A stretch of DNA of 64,000 nt from Pandoraea terrigena (lineage in GTDB: Bacteria; Pseudomonadota; Gammaproteobacteria; Burkholderiales; Burkholderiaceae), in contig NZ_CABPRU010000017.1 in the NCBI RefSeq assembly GCF_902459705.1, positions 29,743 to 93,742 of the forward strand. Direction: 5' to 3'. The position numbers and the translations under genes are program-made. Below are positions 9,082-17,460 of the stretch, one piece after another (positions within the stretch are counted from its first letter, which is position 1; every line of letters starts with the position of its first letter). Under the pieces are notes generated by a model. The model saw nothing but the letters and a program-made list of their open reading frames with translations. It had not been told where the DNA came from and made no database searches.

Positions 9082-10518
9082 TCAGGGAACGAGACGCCCC
9101 GGATTGAACAACTGGTTGGGGTCGAGGGCCGCCTTCACGGTGCGCATGAGCGCGAGTTCCGCGCGCGACTTGTAACGCTGCATGAGCGGCAAGCCCGTCT
9201 GGCCAACGCCATGCTCGGCGCTGAACGTGCCGGACAGCCGTGCGGCAACGTCGTTCACGCAGGCGCGCAGGATGTCGCCCATCGACCCGCTGTCCGGGAG
9301 CGCCGCCCACGCCGCAAACGAGAACATCGGGATGAAGTGCACGTTGCCATCGCCCATGTGGCCGACGATCGCGATGTCGAGTCCCGGCACGACGGCGTGC
9401 ACGGCGCGTGTGGCGGCGTCGATGAACTCGGGCACGCTCGACACCGGCACCGCGCAATCGGTCGTGAGCCCGACAGCCGCCTTCTTGTTGGCTTCACTCA
9501 CGCTATGGCGCACTTCCCAGAGATCGGCACGCTGTGTGTCGTTCGCCGCGATGACGGCGTCTTCAATCAGCCCTTGTTCGATGGCCTCGCCCAACGTCTG
9601 CGTCAGCACGGCCTCAAGCCCGTCGGCGTCGCGCGTGTCGCTCAACTCGACAAGCACATGCCACGCATGCGCGTCTGCGAGCGGATTGCGGCGATTCGGC
9701 ACATTGGCCAGCACCCGATCGAGCTGGTGGCGATTCATGATCTCGAAGCCCGACAGGCGCGAGCCGCACGCGTTCTGGAACCTGCCGAGTATCTGCTGCG
9801 CGGCGGCCGGATCGCGCGGCGCAAACCACGCGAGCGAATGCTGCGTGGGCAACGGATGCAGCTTGAGCGCGGCGGCCGTGATGATGCCCAGCGTGCCCTC
9901 CGCCCCGATGAACAGATGCTTGAGATCGATGCCCGTGTTGTCCTTGCGAAGCACGCGCAGGCCGTCCCAGATCGTGCCGTCGGCCAGCACGACTTCCAGC
10001 CCCAGCACGTTCTCGCGCGTGTTGCCATAGCGCAGCACGCTCGTACCGCCGGCATTCGTCGAGAGCGTGCCCCCGATCTGACACGACCCCTCGGCGCCGA
10101 GGCTCACCGGATACAAGCGTCCGACGCCGGCCGCCGTCTCCTGCACGGTTTTCAGGATGCACCCGGCCTCGACGATCATCGACCCGTTGGCGGCATCGAC
10201 CTGCCGGACCTGACGCATGCGCGCCAGATTCAGAATGACGGGCGCCGGGCCGTCGGCAGGCGGTACCGCCCCGCCGCACAGGCTCGTGTTGCCGCCCTGC
10301 GGCAGGATTGGCACCCCCGCGGCGGCGCACAGCCTGACGACATCGCTCACCTGTATGGTGGTCGACGGCAGCACGACACACAGCGCCTCGCCCCGGTATC
10401 GTCCGCGCCAGTCCTCCGTGTAACCGACGATATCGGGCGCGTCGCCAAGCACGGCGTGGGCGCCGAGCGCGTCTTGCAACCGGGGAATCAGTGTTTCGCG
10501 CGTGACTGCGTCGTTCAT
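9082..10518 (-). CDS. FAD-linked oxidase (GlcD/D-2-hydroxyacid dehydrogenase family)
   Basis: A 478-residue flavoprotein. The N-terminal PCMH-type FAD-binding domain (about 40-220) shows VVLPSTTIQVSDVVRLC, PILPQGGNTSLCGGA and GAEGSCQIGGTLSTNAGG. The C-terminal FAD-oxidase domain ends with the characteristic GHMGDGNVHF and SAEHGVGQTG motifs that hold the metal and substrate. Relatives oxidise D-lactate, glycolate or D-2-hydroxyglutarate. The gene heads the minus-strand operon that continues into the ABC importer and the DHDPS-family lyase, and is divergent to the aldehyde dehydrogenase. The AATTGCA motifs at 10648 and 10668 lie in its promoter region. Confidence 0.92.
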   Translation of the reverse strand: MNDAVTRETLIPRLQDALGAHAVLGDAPDIVGYTEDWRGRYRGEALCVVLPSTTIQVSDVVRLCAAAGVPILPQGGNTSLCGGAVPPADGPAPVILNLARMRQVRQVDAANGSMIVEAGCILKTVQETAAGVGRLYPVSLGAEGSCQIGGTLSTNAGGTSVLRYGNTRENVLGLEVVLADGTIWDGLRVLRKDNTGIDLKHLFIGAEGTLGIITAAALKLHPLPTQHSLAWFAPRDPAAAQQILGRFQNACGSRLSGFEIMNRHQLDRVLANVPNRRNPLADAHAWHVLVELSDTRDADGLEAVLTQTLGEAIEQGLIEDAVIAANDTQRADLWEVRHSVSEANKKAAVGLTTDCAVPVSSVPEFIDAATRAVHAVVPGLDIAIVGHMGDGNVHFIPMFSFAAWAALPDSGSMGDILRACVNDVAARLSGTFSAEHGVGQTGLPLMQRYKSRAELALMRTVKAALDPNQLFNPGRLVP

Positions 10519-10647
10519 TGCCTGCGGACTCCTGAATACTTCATTTCGACGATGTCGCCACGGTGCGGGTCACGACGTGCGGCGTGCGGCAGGACCCCGT
10601 CAGACGCCCGTCTGGCGATTCATTGCGATCAAGGATAGGCGATAAAA

Positions 10648-10681
10648 AATTGCAATAAAATCTCTTTAATTGCATTGCACT
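10648..10681. promoter_or_regulatory. Paired IclR-type operator motifs in a divergent promoter region
   Basis: AATTGCAATAAAAT (10648-10661) and AATTGCATTGCACT (10668-10681) are two direct copies of the motif seen at 2937-2950, placed exactly 20 bp apart, about two helical turns. They lie in the 260-bp gap between the divergent FAD oxidase (start 10518) and aldehyde dehydrogenase (start 10779). The rest of the gap shows a GATAAT at 10742-10747 that could be a weak -10 for the plus-strand operon. Confidence 0.5.
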
Positions 10682-10778
10682 CGTTTTAGGTGTTTATGCG
10701 GATGTAACGCATGTGACGGTCAACGCCCTCGCGAGTTAAGTGATAATGAGGGCCACCCCCACACGAGGTGACGTCGTC

Positions 10779-12218
10779 ATGCCCGAAGCTACACACTTCA
10801 TCGGCAACCAATGGGTCGCTCCCGCGAAGAGCCCTACGATTCCCGTCGTTGATCCGTCTGACGGACAAGTCTTCACCCAGATCGCCCGCGGCGACGCCGA
10901 GGACATCGACCGTGCCGTGAAGGCGGCGCGTGCGGCCTTCGACGGCGACTGGGGACGCACCAGCGCCGCCGAGCGCGGCCGCGTGCTCTACGCGATGGCG
11001 AACGTGCTCGCCAGACATCACGAGGCACTGGCACAGCTCGAAGCGCGCGACACCGGCAAGCCGCTCAAGCAGGCACGCGCCGACGCCGCCGCCATCGTTC
11101 GCTATTTCGAGTTCTACGCCGGGGCCGCCGACAAGCTGCACGGCGAGACGATTCCCTACCAGCCAGGCTTTACCGTCTTCACCTTGCGCGAACCGCACGG
11201 CGTGACCGGTCACATCATTCCGTGGAACTACCCACTGCAGATCTTCGGGCGCAGCGTGGCCGCGGCCCTGGCGACCGGCAACGCCTGCGTCGTCAAGCCG
11301 GCCGAAGACGCCTGCCTGTCGCTGCTGCGCGTCGCCGAGCTGTCGATCGAGGCGGGGCTGCCGCCGGGAGCGCTCAACATCGTGACCGGTTACGGCGCCG
11401 AGGCCGGTGCGTCACTCGCGCGGCATCCGGGCATCGATCACATCTCGTTTACCGGCTCGCCTGCGACCGGCACGCTAATCTCGCAGATGGCCGCGGAAAA
11501 CCACACGCCGGTCACGCTCGAACTCGGCGGAAAATCGCCGCAGATCGTTTTCGCCGACGCCGACATGGACGCCGTGCTTCCCGTCGTGGTGAACGCCATC
11601 GTGCAGAACGCCGGACAAACCTGTTCCGCCGGCAGCCGGCTGCTCGTCGAGCGCGACGCCTACGAGACGCTGCTCGCGCGCCTGGCCGAGGCGTTCGCGC
11701 ACCTGCGCGTGGGACGCTCGCAAGACGATCTCGATCTGGGCCCGCTGATCAACGCGCGTCAGCAGCACCGCGTGTGGGACTTCCTGTCCGAAGCGCAGCA
11801 CGATGGCATTGCGGTGATGTCGCAGGGCGAGGTCGTCGGCAGTGCACCGGAAACGGGGTTCTATCAGGCACCCACGTTGCTGCGCGACGTCCCCGCCACC
11901 CATCGTCTCGCCCACGAGGAAGTGTTCGGCCCGGTGCTCGCCGCCATGCCGTTTGCCGACGAGGCCGACGCCGTGCGCCTGGCCAACGGCACGCCCTACG
12001 GTTTGGCCGCCGGCGTATGGACGCGCGACGGCGCACGTCAGATGCGCCTGGCACGCGACATTCGCGCGGGACAAGTCTTCATCAACAACTACGGTGCGGG
12101 CGGCGGCGTGGAGCTACCCTTCGGCGGGCGGAAGCACTCCGGGCACGGGCGCGAAAAAGGCTTCGAAGCCCTCTATGGCTTCACGACCCTCAAGACCGTC
12201 GCCATCCAGCACGGTTGA
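10779..12218 (+). CDS. NAD(P)-dependent aldehyde dehydrogenase
   Basis: A 479-residue member of the ALDH superfamily, oxidising an aldehyde to the acid in the cytoplasm. Catalytic residues are all present: Asn150 in PWNYP, Lys173 in VVKPAE, Glu248 in LELGGKSPQ and the nucleophile Cys282 in NAGQTCSAG. ATG at 10779 follows GAGGTG at a normal spacing. It is the first gene of a plus-strand group followed by an SDR (106 bp) and an MFS carrier (94 bp). The aldehyde is unknown. A semialdehyde produced from the substrate handled by the divergent operon is plausible but inferred. Confidence 0.94.
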   Translation: MPEATHFIGNQWVAPAKSPTIPVVDPSDGQVFTQIARGDAEDIDRAVKAARAAFDGDWGRTSAAERGRVLYAMANVLARHHEALAQLEARDTGKPLKQARADAAAIVRYFEFYAGAADKLHGETIPYQPGFTVFTLREPHGVTGHIIPWNYPLQIFGRSVAAALATGNACVVKPAEDACLSLLRVAELSIEAGLPPGALNIVTGYGAEAGASLARHPGIDHISFTGSPATGTLISQMAAENHTPVTLELGGKSPQIVFADADMDAVLPVVVNAIVQNAGQTCSAGSRLLVERDAYETLLARLAEAFAHLRVGRSQDDLDLGPLINARQQHRVWDFLSEAQHDGIAVMSQGEVVGSAPETGFYQAPTLLRDVPATHRLAHEEVFGPVLAAMPFADEADAVRLANGTPYGLAAGVWTRDGARQMRLARDIRAGQVFINNYGAGGGVELPFGGRKHSGHGREKGFEALYGFTTLKTVAIQHG

Positions 12219-12324
12219 CCGGCAGGACCCGCAGCACGCACCCTGAAGTCAATCACGGCGAAGTGGCGAGCGCACACCCTGCGTCCGGCGCTTCGCCATC
12301 CCCAGGCAACTCAGGAGACAAGGC

Positions 12325-13083
12325 ATGCGTTTGCAAGAGAAAGTGGCCATCGTCACAGGCGCCGGTTCCGGCTTCGGCGAGGGCATCGCCAAGACCTTTG
12401 CCCGCGAAGGCGCCGCCGTCATCGTCAACGATCTGAATCGCGAGGCCGGCGAGCGCGTGGCCGGGGACATCGCCAAGGCCGGCGGACGGGCCGCGTTCGT
12501 GTACGGCGACGTGTCGCGCGAGGACGATCACGTCACCCTGCTCGACGAGGCCGTCACGCGCTTCGGCGATCTCGACATCGTGGTCAACAACGCGGGGACC
12601 ACGCATCGCAACAAGCCGCTGCTCGAAGTCACCGAAGCCGAGTTCGATCGCGTCTACGCCGTGAACGTCAAAAGCATTTTCTGGAGTGCGCGTGCGGTCA
12701 TCCCCCACTTCCTGCAACGCGGCGCCGGCGTGATGATCAACATCGCGTCGACGGCTGGGGTGCGCCCGCGCCCGGGGCTTGTCTGGTACAACGGCAGCAA
12801 AGGCGCCGTGATTACCGCGAGCAAGGCCATGGCCGCCGAGTTCGGCCCGAAGAACATCCGCGTGAACTGCGTCAACCCCGTCATCGGCGATACGGGACTG
12901 ACGGCCGAATTCATGGGCGTGCCCAACACCCCCGAGAACCGCGCCAAATTCCTCGCCGGGATTCCGCTCGGCCGCTTCTCCACGCCGCAGGACATTGCCA
13001 ACGCCTGCCTCTATCTGGCCAGCGACGACGCCGCGTTCATCACCGGCGTGTGCCTGGAGGTCGACGGCGGACGTTGCATCTGA
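12325..13083 (+). CDS. SDR-family oxidoreductase
   Basis: A 252-residue classical short-chain dehydrogenase/reductase. The cofactor motif TGAGSGFG is at 11-18, NNAG at 88-91, and the catalytic Ser142, Tyr155 and Lys159 (YNGSK) are in place. The aspartate at the end of the second strand (VNDLNRE) suggests NAD preference. A GGAGACAAGGC ribosome site lies just before the ATG. It belongs to the putative ALDH-SDR-MFS operon and would oxidise or reduce a hydroxy/keto group in that pathway. The exact substrate is not identifiable. Confidence 0.93.
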   Translation: MRLQEKVAIVTGAGSGFGEGIAKTFAREGAAVIVNDLNREAGERVAGDIAKAGGRAAFVYGDVSREDDHVTLLDEAVTRFGDLDIVVNNAGTTHRNKPLLEVTEAEFDRVYAVNVKSIFWSARAVIPHFLQRGAGVMINIASTAGVRPRPGLVWYNGSKGAVITASKAMAAEFGPKNIRVNCVNPVIGDTGLTAEFMGVPNTPENRAKFLAGIPLGRFSTPQDIANACLYLASDDAAFITGVCLEVDGGRCI

Positions 13084-13177
13084 TCGACCCACCGTTTTTG
13101 CAGTCGGTAGTCCCCGTAGTTGTCGCACTCACCCCATAACGACAGACAACACCCCGTCAATCCGGAGGAGCTTCCGT

Positions 13178-14494
13178 ATGAACAGCGTTCCCACGCCCCC
13201 CTCGCCCATGGCCGACGTGCCGTCGGCCGACTTTGAAGCGGCCACCTACCGCAAGGTCGGCTGGCGGCTGATTCCGTTCCTGCTGCTGTGCTACGTGGTC
13301 GCGTATCTCGACCGCGTCAACGTCGGCTTCGCCAAGTTGCAGATGGTCGGCGACCTGCACTTCTCCGAGACCGTGTTCGGTCTCGGCGCGGGTATCTTCT
13401 TCCTGGGCTATTTCCTCTTCGAGGTGCCGAGCAACGTGATCCTTCACCGCGTGGGCGCACGCGTGTGGATCGCGCGCATCATGATCTCGTGGGGCATCAT
13501 CTCGGGCGCGACGATGTACGTCACCTCGCCCGCGATGTACTACATCATGCGATTCCTGCTCGGCGTGGCCGAGGCGGGCTTCTTCCCCGGCATCATCCTG
13601 TACATCACGTACTGGTACCCGGCCTCGCGGCGCGGACGCATGACCGCCTGGTTCATGACCGCGGTGGCATTGTCCGGCCTCATCGGCGGGCCGCTCTCCG
13701 GCTGGATTCTCAAGGACATGAGCGGTGTGAACGGCCTGGCCGGCTGGCAATGGATGTTCCTGATCGAAGCGATTCCGTCGATCGTGATCGGCCTTGTCGT
13801 GCTGTTCGTGCTCGACGACCGCATTCGCGACGCCAAATGGCTCAACGATGCCGAGAAGTCGATGCTCGAGCGCAACATCGCCAGCGATGTGCGCAGCAAG
13901 GAAGACCTGCCGCTGCGCCAGGTGTTCTCCAGCCCGCGGGTGTGGATGATGAGCCTGATCTACTTCTCGTTCGTGATCGGCCTGTACGGCGTGGGCTTCT
14001 GGCTGCCGACGATCATCAAGAGCACCGGCGTGACCGATCCGCTGCAGATCGGCCTGCTCACGGCGATCCCGTATTTCTTCTCGGTGATCGCGATGGTCGT
14101 GGTCGGGCGTCGCTCCGATTTGCGCGGCGAGCGTCGCTGGCACATTGCCATTCCCGCCTTCGCCGGCGCCATCGGCCTGTTCCTGTCAACCACCTGGAGC
14201 CACAACACCCAGCTCGCCATGGTCGCCCTGACACTCGCCACGATGGGCATCATGGTCGTGCTGCCGTTGTTCTGGAGCCTGCCCACGGCATTTCTGGGCG
14301 GCACCGCCGCGGCCGCCGGTATCGCGATGATCAACTCACTGGGCAATCTCGCCGGCTTCGTGGGGCCCTACCTGATCGGCTTTCTCAAGGACACCACGCA
14401 CAGCACCAACACCGGCATGTTCCTGCTCACGGCCTTCATGATCCTGGGCGGGTTGCTCACGTTGGCCGTGCCTGCGCGGCTCGTCAATCAGTGA
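13178..14494 (+). CDS. MFS transporter, anion:cation symporter (ACS) type
   Basis: A 438-residue 12-helix major facilitator protein. It carries the ACS-subfamily N-terminal pattern (WRLIPFLLLCYVVAYLDRVNVGFA) and the RFLLGVAEAGFFPG helix, as in phthalate, tartrate, glucarate and hydroxyacid carriers. ATG at 13178 follows GGAGGAG at good spacing. It is the last gene of the ALDH-SDR-MFS group and probably imports the same organic acid, giving the island two uptake routes (ABC and MFS). The Rho-independent hairpin at 14622 probably ends this transcript. Confidence 0.93.
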   Translation: MNSVPTPPSPMADVPSADFEAATYRKVGWRLIPFLLLCYVVAYLDRVNVGFAKLQMVGDLHFSETVFGLGAGIFFLGYFLFEVPSNVILHRVGARVWIARIMISWGIISGATMYVTSPAMYYIMRFLLGVAEAGFFPGIILYITYWYPASRRGRMTAWFMTAVALSGLIGGPLSGWILKDMSGVNGLAGWQWMFLIEAIPSIVIGLVVLFVLDDRIRDAKWLNDAEKSMLERNIASDVRSKEDLPLRQVFSSPRVWMMSLIYFSFVIGLYGVGFWLPTIIKSTGVTDPLQIGLLTAIPYFFSVIAMVVVGRRSDLRGERRWHIAIPAFAGAIGLFLSTTWSHNTQLAMVALTLATMGIMVVLPLFWSLPTAFLGGTAAAAGIAMINSLGNLAGFVGPYLIGFLKDTTHSTNTGMFLLTAFMILGGLLTLAVPARLVNQ

Positions 14495-14621
14495 CCAAGT
14501 GCGACTGTCGCGGATCGGCTGACGAAACCGCGCCTCGGCGGCCGAGACCGTCGCGCCACGGGACCGCCGGCCGGCTCGCCACCATGCGTATGCGTTGGGA
14601 GTAGCATATTTGGCACGAATG

Positions 14622-14652
14622 AGGCCGTCCTTGCCGGGACGGCCTGTTTTTT
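14622..14652 (+). terminator. Rho-independent terminator just upstream of the DHA2 carrier
   Basis: AGGCCGTCC (14622-14630) pairs with GGACGGCCT (14637-14645) across a short loop and is followed by GTTTTTT. It ends only 17 bp before the next start codon, so it may end the upstream operon or attenuate the downstream gene. Confidence 0.8.
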
Positions 14653-14668
14653 GCCCTCAAAGATCCGC

Positions 14669-16180
14669 ATGCCAGCCAATGACCCCCAGACGACGCCGGC
14701 CGGCGTCTCGCTCACCCCCGCCGAGGTCAAGTCGATCCTCTCCGGCCTGCTGCTCATCATGTTTCTCGGCTCGCTCGACCAGACCATCGTCGCGCCCGCC
14801 CTGCCGACCATCGCCCGAGACCTCGGCAGCTTCGACGCCGTCTCGTGGGTCGTCACCGCCTACCTGCTCTCGTCCACGGCCATCACGCCCATCGTCGGCA
14901 AACTCTCCGATCTGTTCGGACGGCGCGTCGTCATCGCCGTGAGCGTTGCCGTCTTCCTCGTCGGCTCGGTGCTGTGTGCGCTGGCGCCAAGCATGCTCGC
15001 GCTGATCGTGGCGCGCGGCGTGCAGGGGCTGGGCGGCGGCGGCCTCATCGCGCTGTCCAACACGGTGATCGCGGATATCGTCTCGCCGCGCGAGCGCGGC
15101 CGCTATCAGGGGTATATCTCCGGCATGTTCGCGGTCTCCGGCGTGGCCGGTCCCGTCACCGGTGGGGTGTTCGCCCAGTACCTGAACTGGACGCTCATCT
15201 TCTGGATCAATCTCCCGCTCGGTCTGCTCGCCATCTACCTGAGTGACCGCGCACTGCGTCGCCTGCCCCGTCGCGAAGGCACGCCCAGCATCGACTTTCT
15301 CGGGTCGGCGCTGCTCATCGCCGCGACCATCTGCCTGTTGCTGGCGCTCACGTGGGGCGGACATCGCTACGCGTGGTCGTCATTGCCCATTGTCGGCCTG
15401 CTCGCCGCCAGCGTGATCGTGGGAGCGATCTTCCTGCGCCATCAGCGTGCCGTGCGCGAGCCGTTGCTGCCGCTTGCGTTGCTTGCCAATCCGGTGTTCC
15501 GGATGACGTCGACGATGGCCGTGCTCGTGATGATGGTCAACATCAGCATCGGCATCTACGTGCCGCTGTACCTCCAATTGCAGCGTGGCGAGTCGGCAAG
15601 CCGTTCGGGGCTGATGCTGATCCTGCCGCTGCTGGGCATCGTGGTGGGCGCGCTCGGTTCGGGGCACTACATGCGCAAGACGGGGCATTACAAGCGTCCG
15701 CCACAGATCGGCTTGCCGGTGGCGTTGCTGGGATTGGCGACGATTGCGCTCGGCGTGCAATCGCTGCCGCTCGTGGCTATCGGGCTGTGTCTCGGACTCG
15801 TAGGGATTGGCTTCGGCTCGGCCATGCCGGTGATGACCGTGGCGACGCAAAATGCCGTGGCGCCGCGCGACATCGGCATCGCGACCGCCGCGCACGCGTT
15901 CTTCCGGGCGCTCGGCGGGATGATCGGCGTCGCAATGTTCGGCGCGCTCATCGTCGGGTTGCTGGTCTCGGGAAGCGACGGGGGCGCGTCGCATGAACTG
16001 ACCGACTTCCTGCGCCCGGGCCGCGCGCCGGCCGGGATGGAAGATCATCTGCGACTTGCCTTCGGCGCGTTTTTTGGCGGCAGCGCCGTCATCGCCGCGC
16101 TCGCCATCGTCGCGCTCGGTCGCTTGCCGGAATTGCCGTTGCGCCAGAGTTCGGGGAACGAGGCAACGGCCATCGAATGA
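14669..16180 (+). CDS. MFS transporter, DHA2 (EmrB/QacA-like) drug-efflux type
   Basis: A 503-residue inner-membrane carrier with about 14 predicted helices. The first helix has the motif-D1-like FLGSLDQTIVAPALPTIARDL, and helix 2-3 contains the GKLSDLFGRR loop (motif A). These mark the DHA2 proton-drug antiporter family. ATG at 14669 is used because the protein then starts MPANDPQ; an in-frame TTG at 14651 overlaps the terminator U-tract. No good Shine-Dalgarno is visible. No regulator or membrane-fusion partner is adjacent, so the substrate is unknown. Confidence 0.9.
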   Translation: MPANDPQTTPAGVSLTPAEVKSILSGLLLIMFLGSLDQTIVAPALPTIARDLGSFDAVSWVVTAYLLSSTAITPIVGKLSDLFGRRVVIAVSVAVFLVGSVLCALAPSMLALIVARGVQGLGGGGLIALSNTVIADIVSPRERGRYQGYISGMFAVSGVAGPVTGGVFAQYLNWTLIFWINLPLGLLAIYLSDRALRRLPRREGTPSIDFLGSALLIAATICLLLALTWGGHRYAWSSLPIVGLLAASVIVGAIFLRHQRAVREPLLPLALLANPVFRMTSTMAVLVMMVNISIGIYVPLYLQLQRGESASRSGLMLILPLLGIVVGALGSGHYMRKTGHYKRPPQIGLPVALLGLATIALGVQSLPLVAIGLCLGLVGIGFGSAMPVMTVATQNAVAPRDIGIATAAHAFFRALGGMIGVAMFGALIVGLLVSGSDGGASHELTDFLRPGRAPAGMEDHLRLAFGAFFGGSAVIAALAIVALGRLPELPLRQSSGNEATAIE

Positions 16181-16234
16181 CGATGCGGGCATGGCGGCTC
16201 GCCTGCCCGCCACATGACGCGCCCATCATGACAA

Positions 16235-16261
16235 ACGGCACCCGCGTGGCACGGGTGCCGT
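16235..16261 (-). terminator. Hairpin terminator downstream of hemY
   Basis: A 10-bp stem ACGGCACCCG/CGGGTGCCGT (16235-16244 with 16252-16261) lies 17 bp past the hemY stop. On the minus strand it is followed by a short U-rich stretch. It also lies 55 bp past the stop of the convergent MFS gene and could serve both. Confidence 0.6.
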
Positions 16262-16277
16262 GTTCGCCGCAAGCCGC

Positions 16278-17450
16278 TTATGCGCTCGCGCAGGCCCGAT
16301 AGTGACGGTTGGCCAGCTCCATCTGCTCGAGCCCCTCGAAGAGTTGCGCCAGCGCCAGATGCACGCGCTGTTGCAGATGCCGGTCGTCAGTATGACGCAG
16401 CGCACCTTCGAGGAACGTCTGCGCCTTGCCCCACAATCGCTGGTGCTGGCACAGCTTGCCCAACGCGAAGAGCAGATCGGGGTCGTTCGGATGACGCTGC
16501 TGCCACGCCTCGGCCTTCTGGATGAGCGGCAGGGCGTCGCCGCCGGCACACTCCGCATAGCGGCGCAGCAATCGCGGATCCCAGTGCTCGGCGAGCGCGG
16601 CCTCGACGATATCGCGCGCCTCGCGCAGACGGTCGAGCGAGATCAGCAACTCGGCCGCGACATCGGCAATTCGCGCCGACGTGCGCACATCAGCCGGCAA
16701 TTCGTTCCAGCACTTGAGCAGCGCGTCGGCATCGTGGCGGTGATCGCGCAGAATGCCCTCGCTGGCCGTCTGCTTGAGCTTGGCCGCCAGTGCCGGATGC
16801 AGCGCTTCACGCTTTTCCAGCACCTTGAGCAGCGCCAGTACCTCGGGCCAGTGCTTCAGGTGTTGATGTGCCCGCAGGGCAACCAACTGCGCCTGCATCC
16901 GGCGCGCGCCCTGCGCCCGCATCTCGGTGAGGGCTTCGAGCGCGCCCTCCGCATCGCGGGCGTCAACGCGCAACTCCGCCGTCTGCAACAGACGCGCCTC
17001 TTCCAGGTTCGCGCCTTGCGCCTCGGCCAGCCAGGTGTCGCGACGCGCGAACTCGCGCATGCGATGCGCCGCGCGGGCGCCAATGATCGCCGCCACGCCG
17101 CGATTGTCGTCCTGCTCGGCGGCTTCGCGCGCCGCCTTCTCGGCCCGCGTGTAGCGGCCCGCAAAGAGATTCGCCACGGCGTCGCGCAACGCGATGTTCG
17201 CGCGACGGCTGCGTTGGCGATTGCGGTAGGCGGCTACGCGCTCCGGCATCTTGTAGATGTTGCGCAGGATACGAATGATGACGTATAGCGCAACGAACAA
17301 GGCCAGCAACGCCAGCACAAACAGGTTCAGCGATACGTCCACACGGTATGGCGGCACCAGCATCACCACTTGCCCGTGATTGAACGTGGCCAGCACGGCA
17401 AAGCCGGCCGCCACCGCGAACAGGAGCGTCAACCAGATCAGTCCTCGCAT
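16278..17450 (-). CDS. hemY: HemY-like membrane TPR protein of the haem operon
   Basis: A 390-residue protein with two N-terminal membrane helices (about 5-27 and 41-62) followed by an arginine-rich stretch and a long TPR-like helical domain. This is the architecture of the proteobacterial HemY found at the end of hemCD operons. It is not the Bacillus protoporphyrinogen oxidase of the same name. Its molecular role is not settled; a scaffolding or porphyrin-handling role at the membrane is generally assumed. It starts 10 bp after hemX, so hemC-hemD-hemX-hemY form one transcript. Confidence 0.92.
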   Translation of the reverse strand: MRGLIWLTLLFAVAAGFAVLATFNHGQVVMLVPPYRVDVSLNLFVLALLALFVALYVIIRILRNIYKMPERVAAYRNRQRSRRANIALRDAVANLFAGRYTRAEKAAREAAEQDDNRGVAAIIGARAAHRMREFARRDTWLAEAQGANLEEARLLQTAELRVDARDAEGALEALTEMRAQGARRMQAQLVALRAHQHLKHWPEVLALLKVLEKREALHPALAAKLKQTASEGILRDHRHDADALLKCWNELPADVRTSARIADVAAELLISLDRLREARDIVEAALAEHWDPRLLRRYAECAGGDALPLIQKAEAWQQRHPNDPDLLFALGKLCQHQRLWGKAQTFLEGALRHTDDRHLQQRVHLALAQLFEGLEQMELANRHYRACASA

Positions 17451-17460
17451 GCCCGGCTCC

